From the NCBI RefSeq assembly GCF_015476655.1, contig NZ_JABFHF010000025.1, forward strand, positions 22,860-86,859: 64,000 bases of DNA, in the 5' to 3' direction. The DNA is from Aquiflexum lacus. Lineage in GTDB: Bacteria; Bacteroidota; Bacteroidia; Cytophagales; Cyclobacteriaceae. The notes under the pieces were generated by a model. The model made no database searches, was not told the origin of the DNA, and saw only the letters and a list, made by a program, of their open reading frames with translations. This document shows positions 27,068-34,195 of this stretch, piece after piece (within the stretch, counting starts at the first letter, position 1; the number at the start of each line of letters is the position of its first letter). A program made the translations under genes and the position numbers.

Positions 27068-27374
27068 TAGTGATAAGGAATTGGCTGGCTTCTTTTTGGA
27101 AATGAAGGAGAAGGATAGGAAAATAGAAGTCCCCCTATTTCCGATTCGGAAAAATCCAAAATTGTGGTACCTGATTCCGATAGGGATTGCAGCTTCTCTT
27201 GCATTGGGATTTTTGCTTTTGCCTCACGAAGATCAAGTCCCAAGCCCTCCTACTGAGGTAATCATTATAACACTGGAAGAAGATGAAAAAAACAATCAAC
27301 AAATCCGGATAGAAGAAAAAACCTATCTGGAAACCTGGGAATCTCCTACCACCTCTCTTTTGACTGAATACTAA
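27048..27374 (+). CDS. Small single-pass membrane protein, possible anti-sigma factor
   Basis: 108 aa; the start overlaps the ECF sigma factor gene by 20 bases (an alternative start is Met3 at 27054). There is a short cytoplasmic N-terminus (DNNSDKELAGFFLEMKEKDRKIEVP), one transmembrane helix (LWYLIPIGIAASLALGFLLL), then an acidic periplasmic tail (EVIIITLEEDEKNNQQIRIEE). No ZAS motif is visible. Its placement between the sigma factor and the CpxP-like protein suggests that it holds the sigma factor at the membrane. This is inference from context. Confidence 0.7.
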   Translation: MKMQDNNSDKELAGFFLEMKEKDRKIEVPLFPIRKNPKLWYLIPIGIAASLALGFLLLPHEDQVPSPPTEVIIITLEEDEKNNQQIRIEEKTYLETWESPTTSLLTEY

Positions 27375-27397
27375 ACCAACTATAAAACTTACTTATT

Positions 27398-28204
27398 ATG
27401 TTTAAATACATGCTTTTCCTATTCCTTTTCCTAACCGCAGGCTTGGTTAACGCCCAAGACATGTTTCAGGAATATCTCTACTCTGCCGATTTGGTAATGA
27501 AAAACAGGGATAAAATCTCACTTTCGGATGCGCAAGCTGAAAAGATAAAAAAAATCCACAGTACCAATGCAGCAGACTTCAGCACCCTCAAATGGGATTT
27601 GGATGCCGCTACAGAAAAGTTGAAAAAACTACTTGCTGAAACGAAACCTGATGCTGTAACAGTATCCAGGCAAATGGATCTCGTTTTGAATCTTGAAAAC
27701 CAACTAAAGAAAAAACAACTAAGCACCCTGGTTGCAATTAAGAATGAACTGACTGAAAGCCAACAAGCTTCGCTGAATTCGTCAAGAAGTTGGACTGTGT
27801 ACGGAAAAACAGCAACAAAAATTTCACCCACTTTGCAAAGCACTGGTCCTCAGATAAGAGTTGCGTCGGGACCAAGGGTATCTGGCCTCAGCTCCAATGA
27901 ATCCTTAAAAGGAAAAATAACAAGTACAATAGGCCCTTCAGGCGATGTTGTAATTGTTCCGGATTCCAATTCGAAGTTATTTTTTCAACTAGAGCAGGAA
28001 TTGAATGGAAACAAACCTACTTATTACCTTAAAACAAAAAATGGATTGAAGGAAATATTCAGCTTCGATGACATCAGCCCTGATGAAATAGAAAGTATTT
28101 CAGTCATAAAAGGTGCCAGTGCCACTGAACTTTATGGTGATAAAGGTAAAAACGGAGTCATTATTATGACCCTAAAGCAAGCACCTGATGAATTTCCAAA
28201 GTAA
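27398..28204 (+). CDS. Periplasmic CpxP/Spy-like protein with C-terminal TonB-plug-like segment
   Basis: 268 aa, signal peptide at residues 1-20 (MFKYMLFLFLFLTAGLVNAQ). Residues about 25-130 are helical and resemble the CpxP/Spy LTxxQ pattern (KISLSDAQAEKIKKIH..., LKKLLAE..., ELTESQQASLNS). The C-terminus (FDDISPDEIESISVIKGASATELYGDKGKNGVIIMTLK) matches the start of a TonB-dependent receptor plug (the SVIKGASATALYGSRGANGVI-type motif) without the barrel. The combination is unusual. The gene follows the sigma/membrane-protein pair by 23 bases. Role: perhaps periplasmic stress sensing (inference). Confidence 0.75.
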   Translation: MFKYMLFLFLFLTAGLVNAQDMFQEYLYSADLVMKNRDKISLSDAQAEKIKKIHSTNAADFSTLKWDLDAATEKLKKLLAETKPDAVTVSRQMDLVLNLENQLKKKQLSTLVAIKNELTESQQASLNSSRSWTVYGKTATKISPTLQSTGPQIRVASGPRVSGLSSNESLKGKITSTIGPSGDVVIVPDSNSKLFFQLEQELNGNKPTYYLKTKNGLKEIFSFDDISPDEIESISVIKGASATELYGDKGKNGVIIMTLKQAPDEFPK

Positions 28205-28271
28205 TACCAAGCGCTTATAATGGGTAAAATCATGCCATGACTCGAAGTTATGGCTTGAATAACCATCGCCC

Positions 28272-28304
28272 GACCTTTGAGGTATTTTTCAAACCTCAAA
28301 GGTC
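28272..28304 (+). repeat. Palindromic repeat, GACCTTTGAGGT family, copy 1
   Basis: GACCTTTGAGGT (28272-28283) and ACCTCAAAGGTC (28293-28304) form a perfect 12-bp stem. This is one of several copies of a dispersed intergenic palindrome family. No gene lies in the 300 bases between the CpxP-like and DUF885 genes. That interval holds this repeat plus a degenerate middle copy (about 28370-28440) and copy 3 (28470-28504). Confidence 0.8.
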
Positions 28305-28469
28305 TTCAGGGATAAAATTTCCTGATTTGAAACTGCGATACAAAATTAATTTAGGCTTAAAAAACCCCCGAGGTCTGAAAATGATCGCAAAGGTTGAAGA
28401 GCCATATCTTCGAGGTTTTTAAAACCTGAAAGGTCTTTTTACTTTAAAATCAATGTATTCCTAGGAGAA

Positions 28470-28504
28470 AAACCTTCGAGGTCTGGAAAAGACCTCAAAG
28501 GTTT
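28470..28504 (+). repeat. Palindromic repeat, AACCTTCGAGGTCT family, copy 3
   Basis: AAACCTTCGAGGTCT (28470-28484) and AGACCTCAAAGGTTT (28490-28504) pair over 15 bp with one mismatch. It abuts the DUF885 stop codon (28505), so it may also serve as its terminator hairpin; the minus-strand reading has no long T tract. Confidence 0.8.
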
Positions 28505-30190
28505 TTACAGGAACCTCCAGCTACTTTTAAAATTCCTTGGCAAATCCTCACCTTTCATCCTCGCACGAAGCAATTCGATAGGCATATAATTTTGGCTGAT
28601 AAAGAAATCATGGAATTCTTTTTCTGTCATTTTCCCTGATTGGACCATTTCATTTTTTAAGGAATACACCTGCAAACCGCCGATCATATATGCCAATTGG
28701 TACAAAGGACCATAGCTTCCTTCAAATGACCTTCTGACTTCTGCTTCTGCATTGGCCCGCTCATGTCCCACTTTGTCCACGAGGAAGTCTATACATTCTT
28801 GGGGAGTCATATTCCCCAAATGGTAATTCAATGAGAAAACAATCCTTGCTGCCCGGTGCATTCTCCAAAAAAGCATCCCGATTCTATCTTCTGCATTTCT
28901 CGGGAAACCTTTGTCCCAAAGGTTAAATTCCCAATACAAAGTCCAACCCTCCACCCAAAATGGTGTATTGAATATCCTTCTATGGGGAAAATGGCGCTGA
29001 TTCATAAATTGCTGCATGTGGTGTCCGGGTATCAGTTCATGCTGAACCGTAGCTCTGGAGAAATGTGGATTGTTGCCCCGCATACTCATCATTTTGTCCT
29101 CATGGGACATTTCTGATGTAGGATAAGAAATGATGATGGTTTCTCCGCCCAAGAAGAATGGACTCACCTTTTGTCTTTCGGCGGACATCATGGTAGTTCT
29201 CCACGTTTCTTTAGCCATTTCAGGAACGGTCATCAGGTCATTGTCTTCAAGAAAAGCAATCGCTTCTTCTGCCATCTCCGCCACCATTTGGGGCCATTCT
29301 CCTGCCGGGACATAGGTATTTTTCACATGCTCCAAAGCCGCTTTCCAGTCATTTCCAAAACCCAATTCTTTTGAGGCTTTGATCATTTCTGCTTCACACC
29401 AAGCATATTGTTTTTCCCCTTCCTTAAGCAGTTCTTCGGCAGTATATGGGATCATATTAAAGGCAAGCTCTTTTTCTATGGCCACTTTTCCTGAGATTTT
29501 ACCGATGATGCCCGAGCCGTCATCTTTTACCACGGTATTTTCAAAATGGTTCTTCAAAAAATCCCCGTAGTCTTTCAAACTTTTATCCAGACTTTTCATG
29601 GGTTCTTTCATCCACCAGGTAAACTCCGGATCATAGTCATAGTAAAAATTGTATGCCTCTTCAGTACTCTTTCGCATGGCTTCCACCACCTGTGCTGCCA
29701 ATTCCGCTGTCTGCCAACTGTTATATTTTTTAGCTTTTTTGGACTGCTCCCATTTGGTTTTGATAGCTTTCTCAACTTGTGTAAATGTCGCTGCCAATTC
29801 TTGGGCATTGGGTTTTTCTGCCATTCTTCTGGTCTGATAGAATTCTTCCAATGGGCCTGCAAAATCAACCACATCTTTGACAGACTTGTATTCCTCATAC
29901 GCCGCAGCGTGAAAATAACTTCCCTTTTCCAGGTAATTCTTAAAAATCTGGTAATCCAGCTTACCATCTGCTGAATAGCTCTCGTAAGGCATATTTTCCA
30001 ATGCTTTCAGCCAATCTTTATAAAGTCGGTCCATTCGCTGAAAATATTCATCCGACAATGGATTATTATATTTTCTGGCCAAAGCAGTTCTATCTGCCTG
30101 ATAGCTCATGATACTTGGGTACAATTCTGTAGCTAGGGATGAAATGTAGACTGAAATGGTCAGTATAACTATAAGTAGCGACTTTTTCAT
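28505..30190 (-). CDS. DUF885 family secreted metallopeptidase-like protein
   Basis: 561 aa, signal peptide (MKKSLLIVILTISVYISSLA). The zinc-protease motif HELIPGHHMQQF lies in QHELIPGHHMQQFMNQRHFPHR, followed by the downstream conserved VEGWTLYWEFNLWD and the C-terminal LGNMTPQECIDFLVDKVGHERANAEAEVRRSFEGSYGPLYQLAYMIGGLQVYSLK. This is the DUF885 architecture (PF05960-type), a family of predicted metallopeptidases. Full length is normal for the family. Substrate unknown. It stands alone. Confidence 0.9.
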   Translation of the reverse strand: MKKSLLIVILTISVYISSLATELYPSIMSYQADRTALARKYNNPLSDEYFQRMDRLYKDWLKALENMPYESYSADGKLDYQIFKNYLEKGSYFHAAAYEEYKSVKDVVDFAGPLEEFYQTRRMAEKPNAQELAATFTQVEKAIKTKWEQSKKAKKYNSWQTAELAAQVVEAMRKSTEEAYNFYYDYDPEFTWWMKEPMKSLDKSLKDYGDFLKNHFENTVVKDDGSGIIGKISGKVAIEKELAFNMIPYTAEELLKEGEKQYAWCEAEMIKASKELGFGNDWKAALEHVKNTYVPAGEWPQMVAEMAEEAIAFLEDNDLMTVPEMAKETWRTTMMSAERQKVSPFFLGGETIIISYPTSEMSHEDKMMSMRGNNPHFSRATVQHELIPGHHMQQFMNQRHFPHRRIFNTPFWVEGWTLYWEFNLWDKGFPRNAEDRIGMLFWRMHRAARIVFSLNYHLGNMTPQECIDFLVDKVGHERANAEAEVRRSFEGSYGPLYQLAYMIGGLQVYSLKNEMVQSGKMTEKEFHDFFISQNYMPIELLRARMKGEDLPRNFKSSWRFL

Positions 30191-30261
30191 ATTTGAAAAT
30201 TATTTATAGGTTTTCCTGAAATAAATAGATCTATAATTGAAATACAGTTGATATAATAAAA

Positions 30262-30330
30262 GTCCCTAACCTCTATTTCAACTTTATATCGCCAACGGTA
30301 TTTTTCTATCATATTTCACTGAACCAATTT
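30262..30330 (+). repeat. Pyrimidine-rich TATTTC tract (second copy)
   Basis: About 70 bases with CTATTTCAAC, TATTTTTCTATCATATTTCACTG and TTTCACTT units. It is of the same type as the tracts at 26.4 and 34.1 kb, in the gap upstream of the DUF885 gene. No gene is seen in the gap. Confidence 0.4.
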
Positions 30331-30455
30331 CACTTAATTTTCCACAAAAAACCAATACCCCATTGACCAATGGTGGGACTTGGTTGATGGGTGGTGTTTT
30401 GATATGTTCTTATCGGAGGGCTATCTTTTCAAGTCCTGTTTTCGAGTAAAAATAG

Positions 30456-30841
30456 TTAGTAGAAATTCTTAGGTGTGATGACCTTGAACTCAGATTCGGG
30501 GTATGTTTCTTTGAATATATTGGGTAATTTTGCCTTTGCTGTCGGACTGTACTTAAATACATAGCAATTGAGACTCCGCCTATTTCTTCGATATAGTATA
30601 TTTCCTGTTGATCGTAGGTACGCCAAAAGTAGATGTTGGCAAAACTTCTGTGATTTTGGTTATATTTTATTCTTTCACCTATACAGAAGTTTCCCCATAA
30701 TCCTCCCATATCCAACCTGACTTCTGCTCTATTGAAGTTGCGAATAATTGCGTTTCTGATTCCAAAATCGTAAAAGTATATTTTTTGACTTTTGTTGATT
30801 TCCTTTATTTCAAGATCAAAAGTGAGGAATCGTCCCTGCAA
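30456..30841 (-). pseudogene. DUF4143-type AAA ATPase C-terminal fragment, frameshifted
   Basis: The readable part QKIYFYDFGIRNAIIRNFNRAEVRLDMGGLWGNFCIGERIKYN...FANIYFWRTYDQQEIYYIEE is the DUF4143 domain of the DEXX-type ATPase family (the usual segment has KIYFYDNGIRNA, G.LWEN and YFWRTYDQQEID). At about 30565 a single-base loss shifts the frame. The continuation is read in another frame as FKYSPTAKAKLPNIF... EFKVITPKNFY, ending with a stop at 30456-30458. The N-terminal ATPase half is missing at a perfect 26-bp inverted repeat. The gene is a remnant. Confidence 0.85.
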
Positions 30842-30880
30842 TTTTAAAAATTAATTTTAAAATTGCAGGGACGATTCCTC
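30824..30880. repeat. Perfect 26-bp inverted repeat with 5-base loop
   Basis: The left arm is 30824-30849 and the right arm 30855-30880, a perfect 26-bp match with the loop ATTAA. The left arm begins at the 5' edge of the DUF4143 fragment, so the right arm is an inverted copy of its codons. This could be an inverted-duplication scar or a transposon-end remnant. It also lies 14 bases before the stop of the next gene and may act as a terminator. Confidence 0.85.
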
Positions 30881-30893
30881 TTAAAACTCAGGT

Positions 30894-31292
30894 TCAATTC
30901 AATGGTATAGAGTATGTAATTGAAGGCACTGATCTGGGAAGATTCCCGGCATATTTTGGGATATTATGGATGGATTCATTTTTAAAGCTCATACGGTTTG
31001 CCTTATGACGATTTATTTGACCGACAACATAAAAAGGAGTGCCAATTACGGCGGTTAATAAGCCAGTAATGATAAATGTAGGGGCGGCATCAAATGTTTT
31101 TTCATTTAAGAACATGAATAATCCTGCTGTACTTGCGATAGCACCACCACCTACTAGGATTGAGCCTGTGGTAATTTGTCTTTTACTTTTTCTTAATAGG
31201 TCATCTTTGGTTTTTTCCTGTCCATACGTGTTGCCTATAATGCTGATTAGAATGCTTATAATAAATACAGCGCGTGCAATTGATTTTTTCAT
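30894..31292 (-). CDS. Small secreted membrane protein, paralogue of the following gene
   Basis: 132 aa with a signal peptide (SIARAVFIISILISIIGNTYG) and two later hydrophobic helices (ITTGSILVGGGAIASTAGLFMFL, APTFIITGLLTAVIGTPFYVVG). The start of the mature chain (KDDLLRKSKRQ) and the end (NRMSFKNESIHNIPKYAGNLPRSVPSITYSIPLN) resemble those of the 31303-31746 protein, so the two are tandem paralogues. Function unknown. The family is Bacteroidota-like in style. Only 10 bases separate the two genes. Confidence 0.8.
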   Translation of the reverse strand: MKKSIARAVFIISILISIIGNTYGQEKTKDDLLRKSKRQITTGSILVGGGAIASTAGLFMFLNEKTFDAAPTFIITGLLTAVIGTPFYVVGQINRHKANRMSFKNESIHNIPKYAGNLPRSVPSITYSIPLN

Positions 31293-31302
31293 ATCATTTT
31301 AA

Positions 31303-31746
31303 TTAAAGTGGAATTTTTAAAGTAATGGATGGTACAGATCGGAAAAAGTTGCCTTCATGTTTTAGCATATGTATGGGTTCATTTCTGAAACTCAACTGGG
31401 TTGCCTTTTTTGCATTTTTATTGGAACTAATAAACATAGGAATGCTTCCTAAAACGGCCAGCCCACCTGTAACCATAACTGCTCCCCAAATCCCTTCTGA
31501 ATTGTCTGTTGTATTTGGAACTGTGGGAGCAAAAAGGTTAAAATCAGACCTTCTATTAGAATCAATCATGCTAGCCCCTAGAACACCAAGCACAAGTCCA
31601 CCTCCCAGCGTGATATATGCAGCAGTTTTTTGCTTCTTACTTTTATCCAGATAGTCCTGTTTGTTCATTTCCTGTGCAGATGCTGACAGGGTAATACCAA
31701 TTAGAAAGGCTGTTAGAAGGGAAGCCCAGATTTCGCGTGTTTTCAT
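31303..31746 (-). CDS. Small secreted membrane protein, tandem paralogue
   Basis: 147 aa when started at ATG 31746 (MKTREIWASLLTAFLIGITLSASAQ, a good signal peptide). The longer open frame to 31851 has no signal-like start. The chain has DYLDKSKKQKTAAYITLGGGLVLGVLGASM and later IWGAVMVTGGLAVLGSIPMFI helices and ends with ATQLSFRNEPIHMLKHEGNFFRSVPSITLKIPL. It shares the KSK.Q.T...GGG, L.SIPMF/GTPFY and S..NE.IH.....G...RSVPSIT..IPL patterns with the downstream gene. Function unknown. Confidence 0.8.
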   Translation of the reverse strand: MKTREIWASLLTAFLIGITLSASAQEMNKQDYLDKSKKQKTAAYITLGGGLVLGVLGASMIDSNRRSDFNLFAPTVPNTTDNSEGIWGAVMVTGGLAVLGSIPMFISSNKNAKKATQLSFRNEPIHMLKHEGNFFRSVPSITLKIPL

Positions 31747-31814
31747 GGCTTTAATTAATTTAGGTGAGCAAATTTGAACGCTTATGAAATTTAGATCACC
31801 AGTGAAAAAAGGGC

Positions 31815-31852
31815 AATGATCGAAATCATGATCCTTGATGATTTTGATCATT
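31815..31852. promoter_or_regulatory. Imperfect palindrome upstream of the paired small membrane protein genes
   Basis: AATGATCGAAATCAT (31815-31829) and ATGATTTTGATCATT (31838-31852) are 14/15 complementary with an 8-base spacer. The centre is about 88 bases upstream of the 31746 start. It could be an operator or leader hairpin. The rest of the roughly 330-base gap (to 32077) holds nothing that I can name. Confidence 0.5.
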
Positions 31853-32076
31853 TAAGTATTTGTAAGACAAAGGTTTATGGAATGGATAATTCAAATAAGG
31901 AAACATTTCTCCTCCCGGAAAAAATAATTTTTCTCCCTACCTACAAAGTTCAGGTTATTTACAGATCCATTCTAAAAAATACCTCTAAAAATTAAACTAA
32001 AAATCCACCTTCAGGATAGGCGTCTTTAAATATTTTGTAGGGATGGAGGGTTTTAAGCCTTTTAGATTTGAAAGTA

Positions 32077-32940
32077 TCAAAATTTCTCCCTAAACTCCTT
32101 GGGTGTCTCTCCCCTGAATTTCTTGAAAGCCCTGTTGAAATAGGATAAATTCTGAAACCCACTTTGATAGGCAATCTGGGAAACGGACAGATCAGTTTCC
32201 TGTAGGAGTTGGCAGGCATGATGAATACGCACCTGGCTGAGAAACTCTGTCAATGTTTTCCCGGTCCTTTCTTTGAAAAACCGGCAGAATGCTTCCTTGC
32301 TCATATTGGCAAGATCTGCTACTTCCTGCAATTGAACTGTTCGATGACTTTCTGCAAGAATAAATGACATCACCTGGCCCATCCTCTTTCCTTCTGTTTC
32401 GGTATAGTTTTTTTGAGGAATGAGTTTGTTGAGCAATGTCATGTCCTTGGATTGCTGTAATTGCCGGAGAATATGCAATGCGCCCATCAGTTTGTCTAGT
32501 CCTTCTTTATTTCCAAAATGCAATAACGCTTCCTGAATAAAAGAGTTGGACGATCCCTTGATGTGGTAACAGCCTTTGATTTGAAGGAGCCAATGTTGTA
32601 AAGGAGAAAATTCCTCTACTTCCCAGATATGCTTGCCCAAGGTATCGAAATCAAAAAACAGTGTTAGCCCCAATGATTTTTTATTGCCATTATCGGAGAA
32701 ATATTCAGGATCTGACCTGAACACGTGTGGCATATTAGCTGAAAAGAAAAAAACATCACCGGCTTCAAACCTTCCCAAATAATCCCCGACCATTAATTGG
32801 CCTTTCCCCTCCTTAATCCAGGTCAGCTGCCATTCAGGGTGTTGGTGTAGTTTATCATAAAAATGTTGTCCCGCATCCACTTGATAGCGGACGAACTCCA
32901 TTTGAGACTTTGGTATTTTAAAGGGTATTACTTTTGACAT
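32077..32940 (-). CDS. AraC family transcriptional regulator, probably of hydroxyproline catabolism
   Basis: 287 aa from ATG 32940 (an in-frame TTG lies 6 bases upstream). The N-terminal ~150 residues are an AraC-type cupin sensor (EWQLTWIKEGKGQLMVGDYLGRFEAGDVFFFSANMPHVFRS). The C-terminus has two helix-turn-helix motifs (LQEVADLANMSKEAFCRFFKERTGKTLTEFLSQVRI and LSVSQIAYQSGFQNLSYFNRAFKKFRGETPKEFR). It is divergent from the DHDPS-family gene at 33072, with a 131-base shared regulatory region, so it most likely controls the hydroxyproline genes (inference from position). Confidence 0.9.
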   Translation of the reverse strand: MSKVIPFKIPKSQMEFVRYQVDAGQHFYDKLHQHPEWQLTWIKEGKGQLMVGDYLGRFEAGDVFFFSANMPHVFRSDPEYFSDNGNKKSLGLTLFFDFDTLGKHIWEVEEFSPLQHWLLQIKGCYHIKGSSNSFIQEALLHFGNKEGLDKLMGALHILRQLQQSKDMTLLNKLIPQKNYTETEGKRMGQVMSFILAESHRTVQLQEVADLANMSKEAFCRFFKERTGKTLTEFLSQVRIHHACQLLQETDLSVSQIAYQSGFQNLSYFNRAFKKFRGETPKEFREKF

Positions 32941-33043
32941 TTGCAATATGATATTAATCCGAATTTATTAAATTGTCTAATATTAAATCAATATAGTATC
33001 ATCATTGACTAATCCGGTGTAAGTATCCGCATCAATACGGGGT

Positions 33044-33051
33044 TACCTTTG
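33044..33051 (+). promoter_or_regulatory. Putative -7 element TACCTTTG before the Pyr4H2C deaminase gene
   Basis: The octamer matches TAnnTTTG, 20 bases before the ATG at 33072. It has the same form as the elements before engB and queE. A TTTG -33 box is not evident at the usual spacing, which could fit activator-dependent (AraC) transcription. Confidence 0.5.
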
Positions 33052-33071
33052 ATAAAAAAACCAAAAAGACT

Positions 33072-33962
33072 ATGAATTGGAAGGGCGTATTTCCGGCCGT
33101 GACCACCAAGTTCCATCAGGATGGAAGTTTGGACATGGACATGTTTTTCAAAAACCTAGATGCACAATTGGAAGCCGGCGTGCATGGCATCATTCTCGGG
33201 GGGACCTTGGGGGAATCAAGTGTTCTCAGTCAGGATGAAAAAATCAAACTCACTACCGACACTGTAAAATACATCAATGGCCGAGTACCGGTTATTCTAA
33301 ACATTGCCGAGGGTGCAACGAGAGATGCTATTTTTTGGGCAAATAAAGCCAAAGAAATGGGGGCCGCAGCCTTAATGATTTTGCCTCCCATGAGATATGC
33401 CGCGGATCATCGGGAAGTGGTGCAGTATTTCAAAGACGTTGCAAATAGCACAGATTTGCCGATCATGATCTATAACAATCCGATTGATTACAAGACATTG
33501 GTAACTTTATCCATGTTTGAGGAATTGGCGGAGTGTGACAATATTCAAGCGATCAAAGAATCAACCCGGGACATTTCAAATGTGACCAGAATGAGAAATA
33601 AGTTTGGGGATCGCTATAAGTTGCTTTGCGGTGTAGATACCTTAGCCATGGAGGAACTGTTAATGAGCGCAGATGGTTGGGTAGCAGGATTGGTCTGTGC
33701 TTTTCCAAAAGAGACTGTTGCCGTTTATAATTTAGTGAAGGCAGGAAAATACGAAGAAGCTTTATTAATCTACAGATGGTTCTTACCTTTATTGGAATTG
33801 GATATCCATCCCAAGTTGGTGCAGTATATCAAACTTGCCGAACAAATGGTAGGCATTGGTACTGAATGGGTCCGAGCCCCAAGATTGACATTAGTTGGTG
33901 AAGAAAGAGTAAAAGTAGAAAACATTATCAAACGAGGATTGGAACATAGACCCAACCTTTGA
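33072..33962 (+). CDS. DHDPS/NAL family aldolase, likely 1-pyrroline-4-hydroxy-2-carboxylate deaminase
   Basis: 296-aa (beta/alpha)8 barrel. Motifs: GVFPAVTTKF; GGTLGESSVLS (Ser/Thr of the active site); ILPPMRY; IMIYNNPIDY (Tyr); and Schiff-base Lys162 in IQAIKESTRD. The class I aldolase fold is shared by dihydrodipicolinate synthase and several deaminases or lyases. Placement next to an alpha-KG-semialdehyde dehydrogenase, a hydroxyproline epimerase and an AraC regulator points to the deaminase of the hydroxyproline pathway, which gives alpha-ketoglutarate semialdehyde. That assignment is by context. Confidence 0.85.
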   Translation: MNWKGVFPAVTTKFHQDGSLDMDMFFKNLDAQLEAGVHGIILGGTLGESSVLSQDEKIKLTTDTVKYINGRVPVILNIAEGATRDAIFWANKAKEMGAAALMILPPMRYAADHREVVQYFKDVANSTDLPIMIYNNPIDYKTLVTLSMFEELAECDNIQAIKESTRDISNVTRMRNKFGDRYKLLCGVDTLAMEELLMSADGWVAGLVCAFPKETVAVYNLVKAGKYEEALLIYRWFLPLLELDIHPKLVQYIKLAEQMVGIGTEWVRAPRLTLVGEERVKVENIIKRGLEHRPNL

Positions 33963-33986
33963 GGTCTTTTTAAGACTTCGAAGGTT
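33954..33986 (+). repeat. Palindromic repeat, AACCTTTGAGGTCTT family
   Basis: AACCTTTGAGGTCTT (33954-33968) and AAGACTTCGAAGGTT (33972-33986) are near-complementary with a 3-base loop. It overlaps the stop codon of the deaminase gene, so it could also shape transcript ends. It belongs to the same family as the repeats at 28272, 28470, 48900 and 48967. Confidence 0.8.
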
Positions 33987-34077
33987 TTGGGGGAATATTG
34001 AACAGTAATCTATGCATTTCGAAATAAGTAGAAACGTGCCTTCGGCGATATAAAATGGAAATAGAAGTCCAGACTCA

Positions 34078-34165
34078 TCATTATTTCTACTATTTCAACC
34101 ATATTTCTATTTCATTTCCATCTTATTTCTATCATATTTCTACTGTTTTTCCAACTTATTTCTAA
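34078..34165 (+). repeat. Pyrimidine-rich TATTTCTANC tract (third copy)
   Basis: About 90 bases of TATTTCTAC, TATTTCAACC, TATTTCTATTTC, TATTTCTATC and TATTTCTACTG units in the 233-base gap before the dehydrogenase gene. It is the clearest of the three related tracts in the window. No coding sequence is apparent. Confidence 0.5.
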
Positions 34166-34195
34166 TAACCAAATAACCTAATTAAACCAAGAAAA

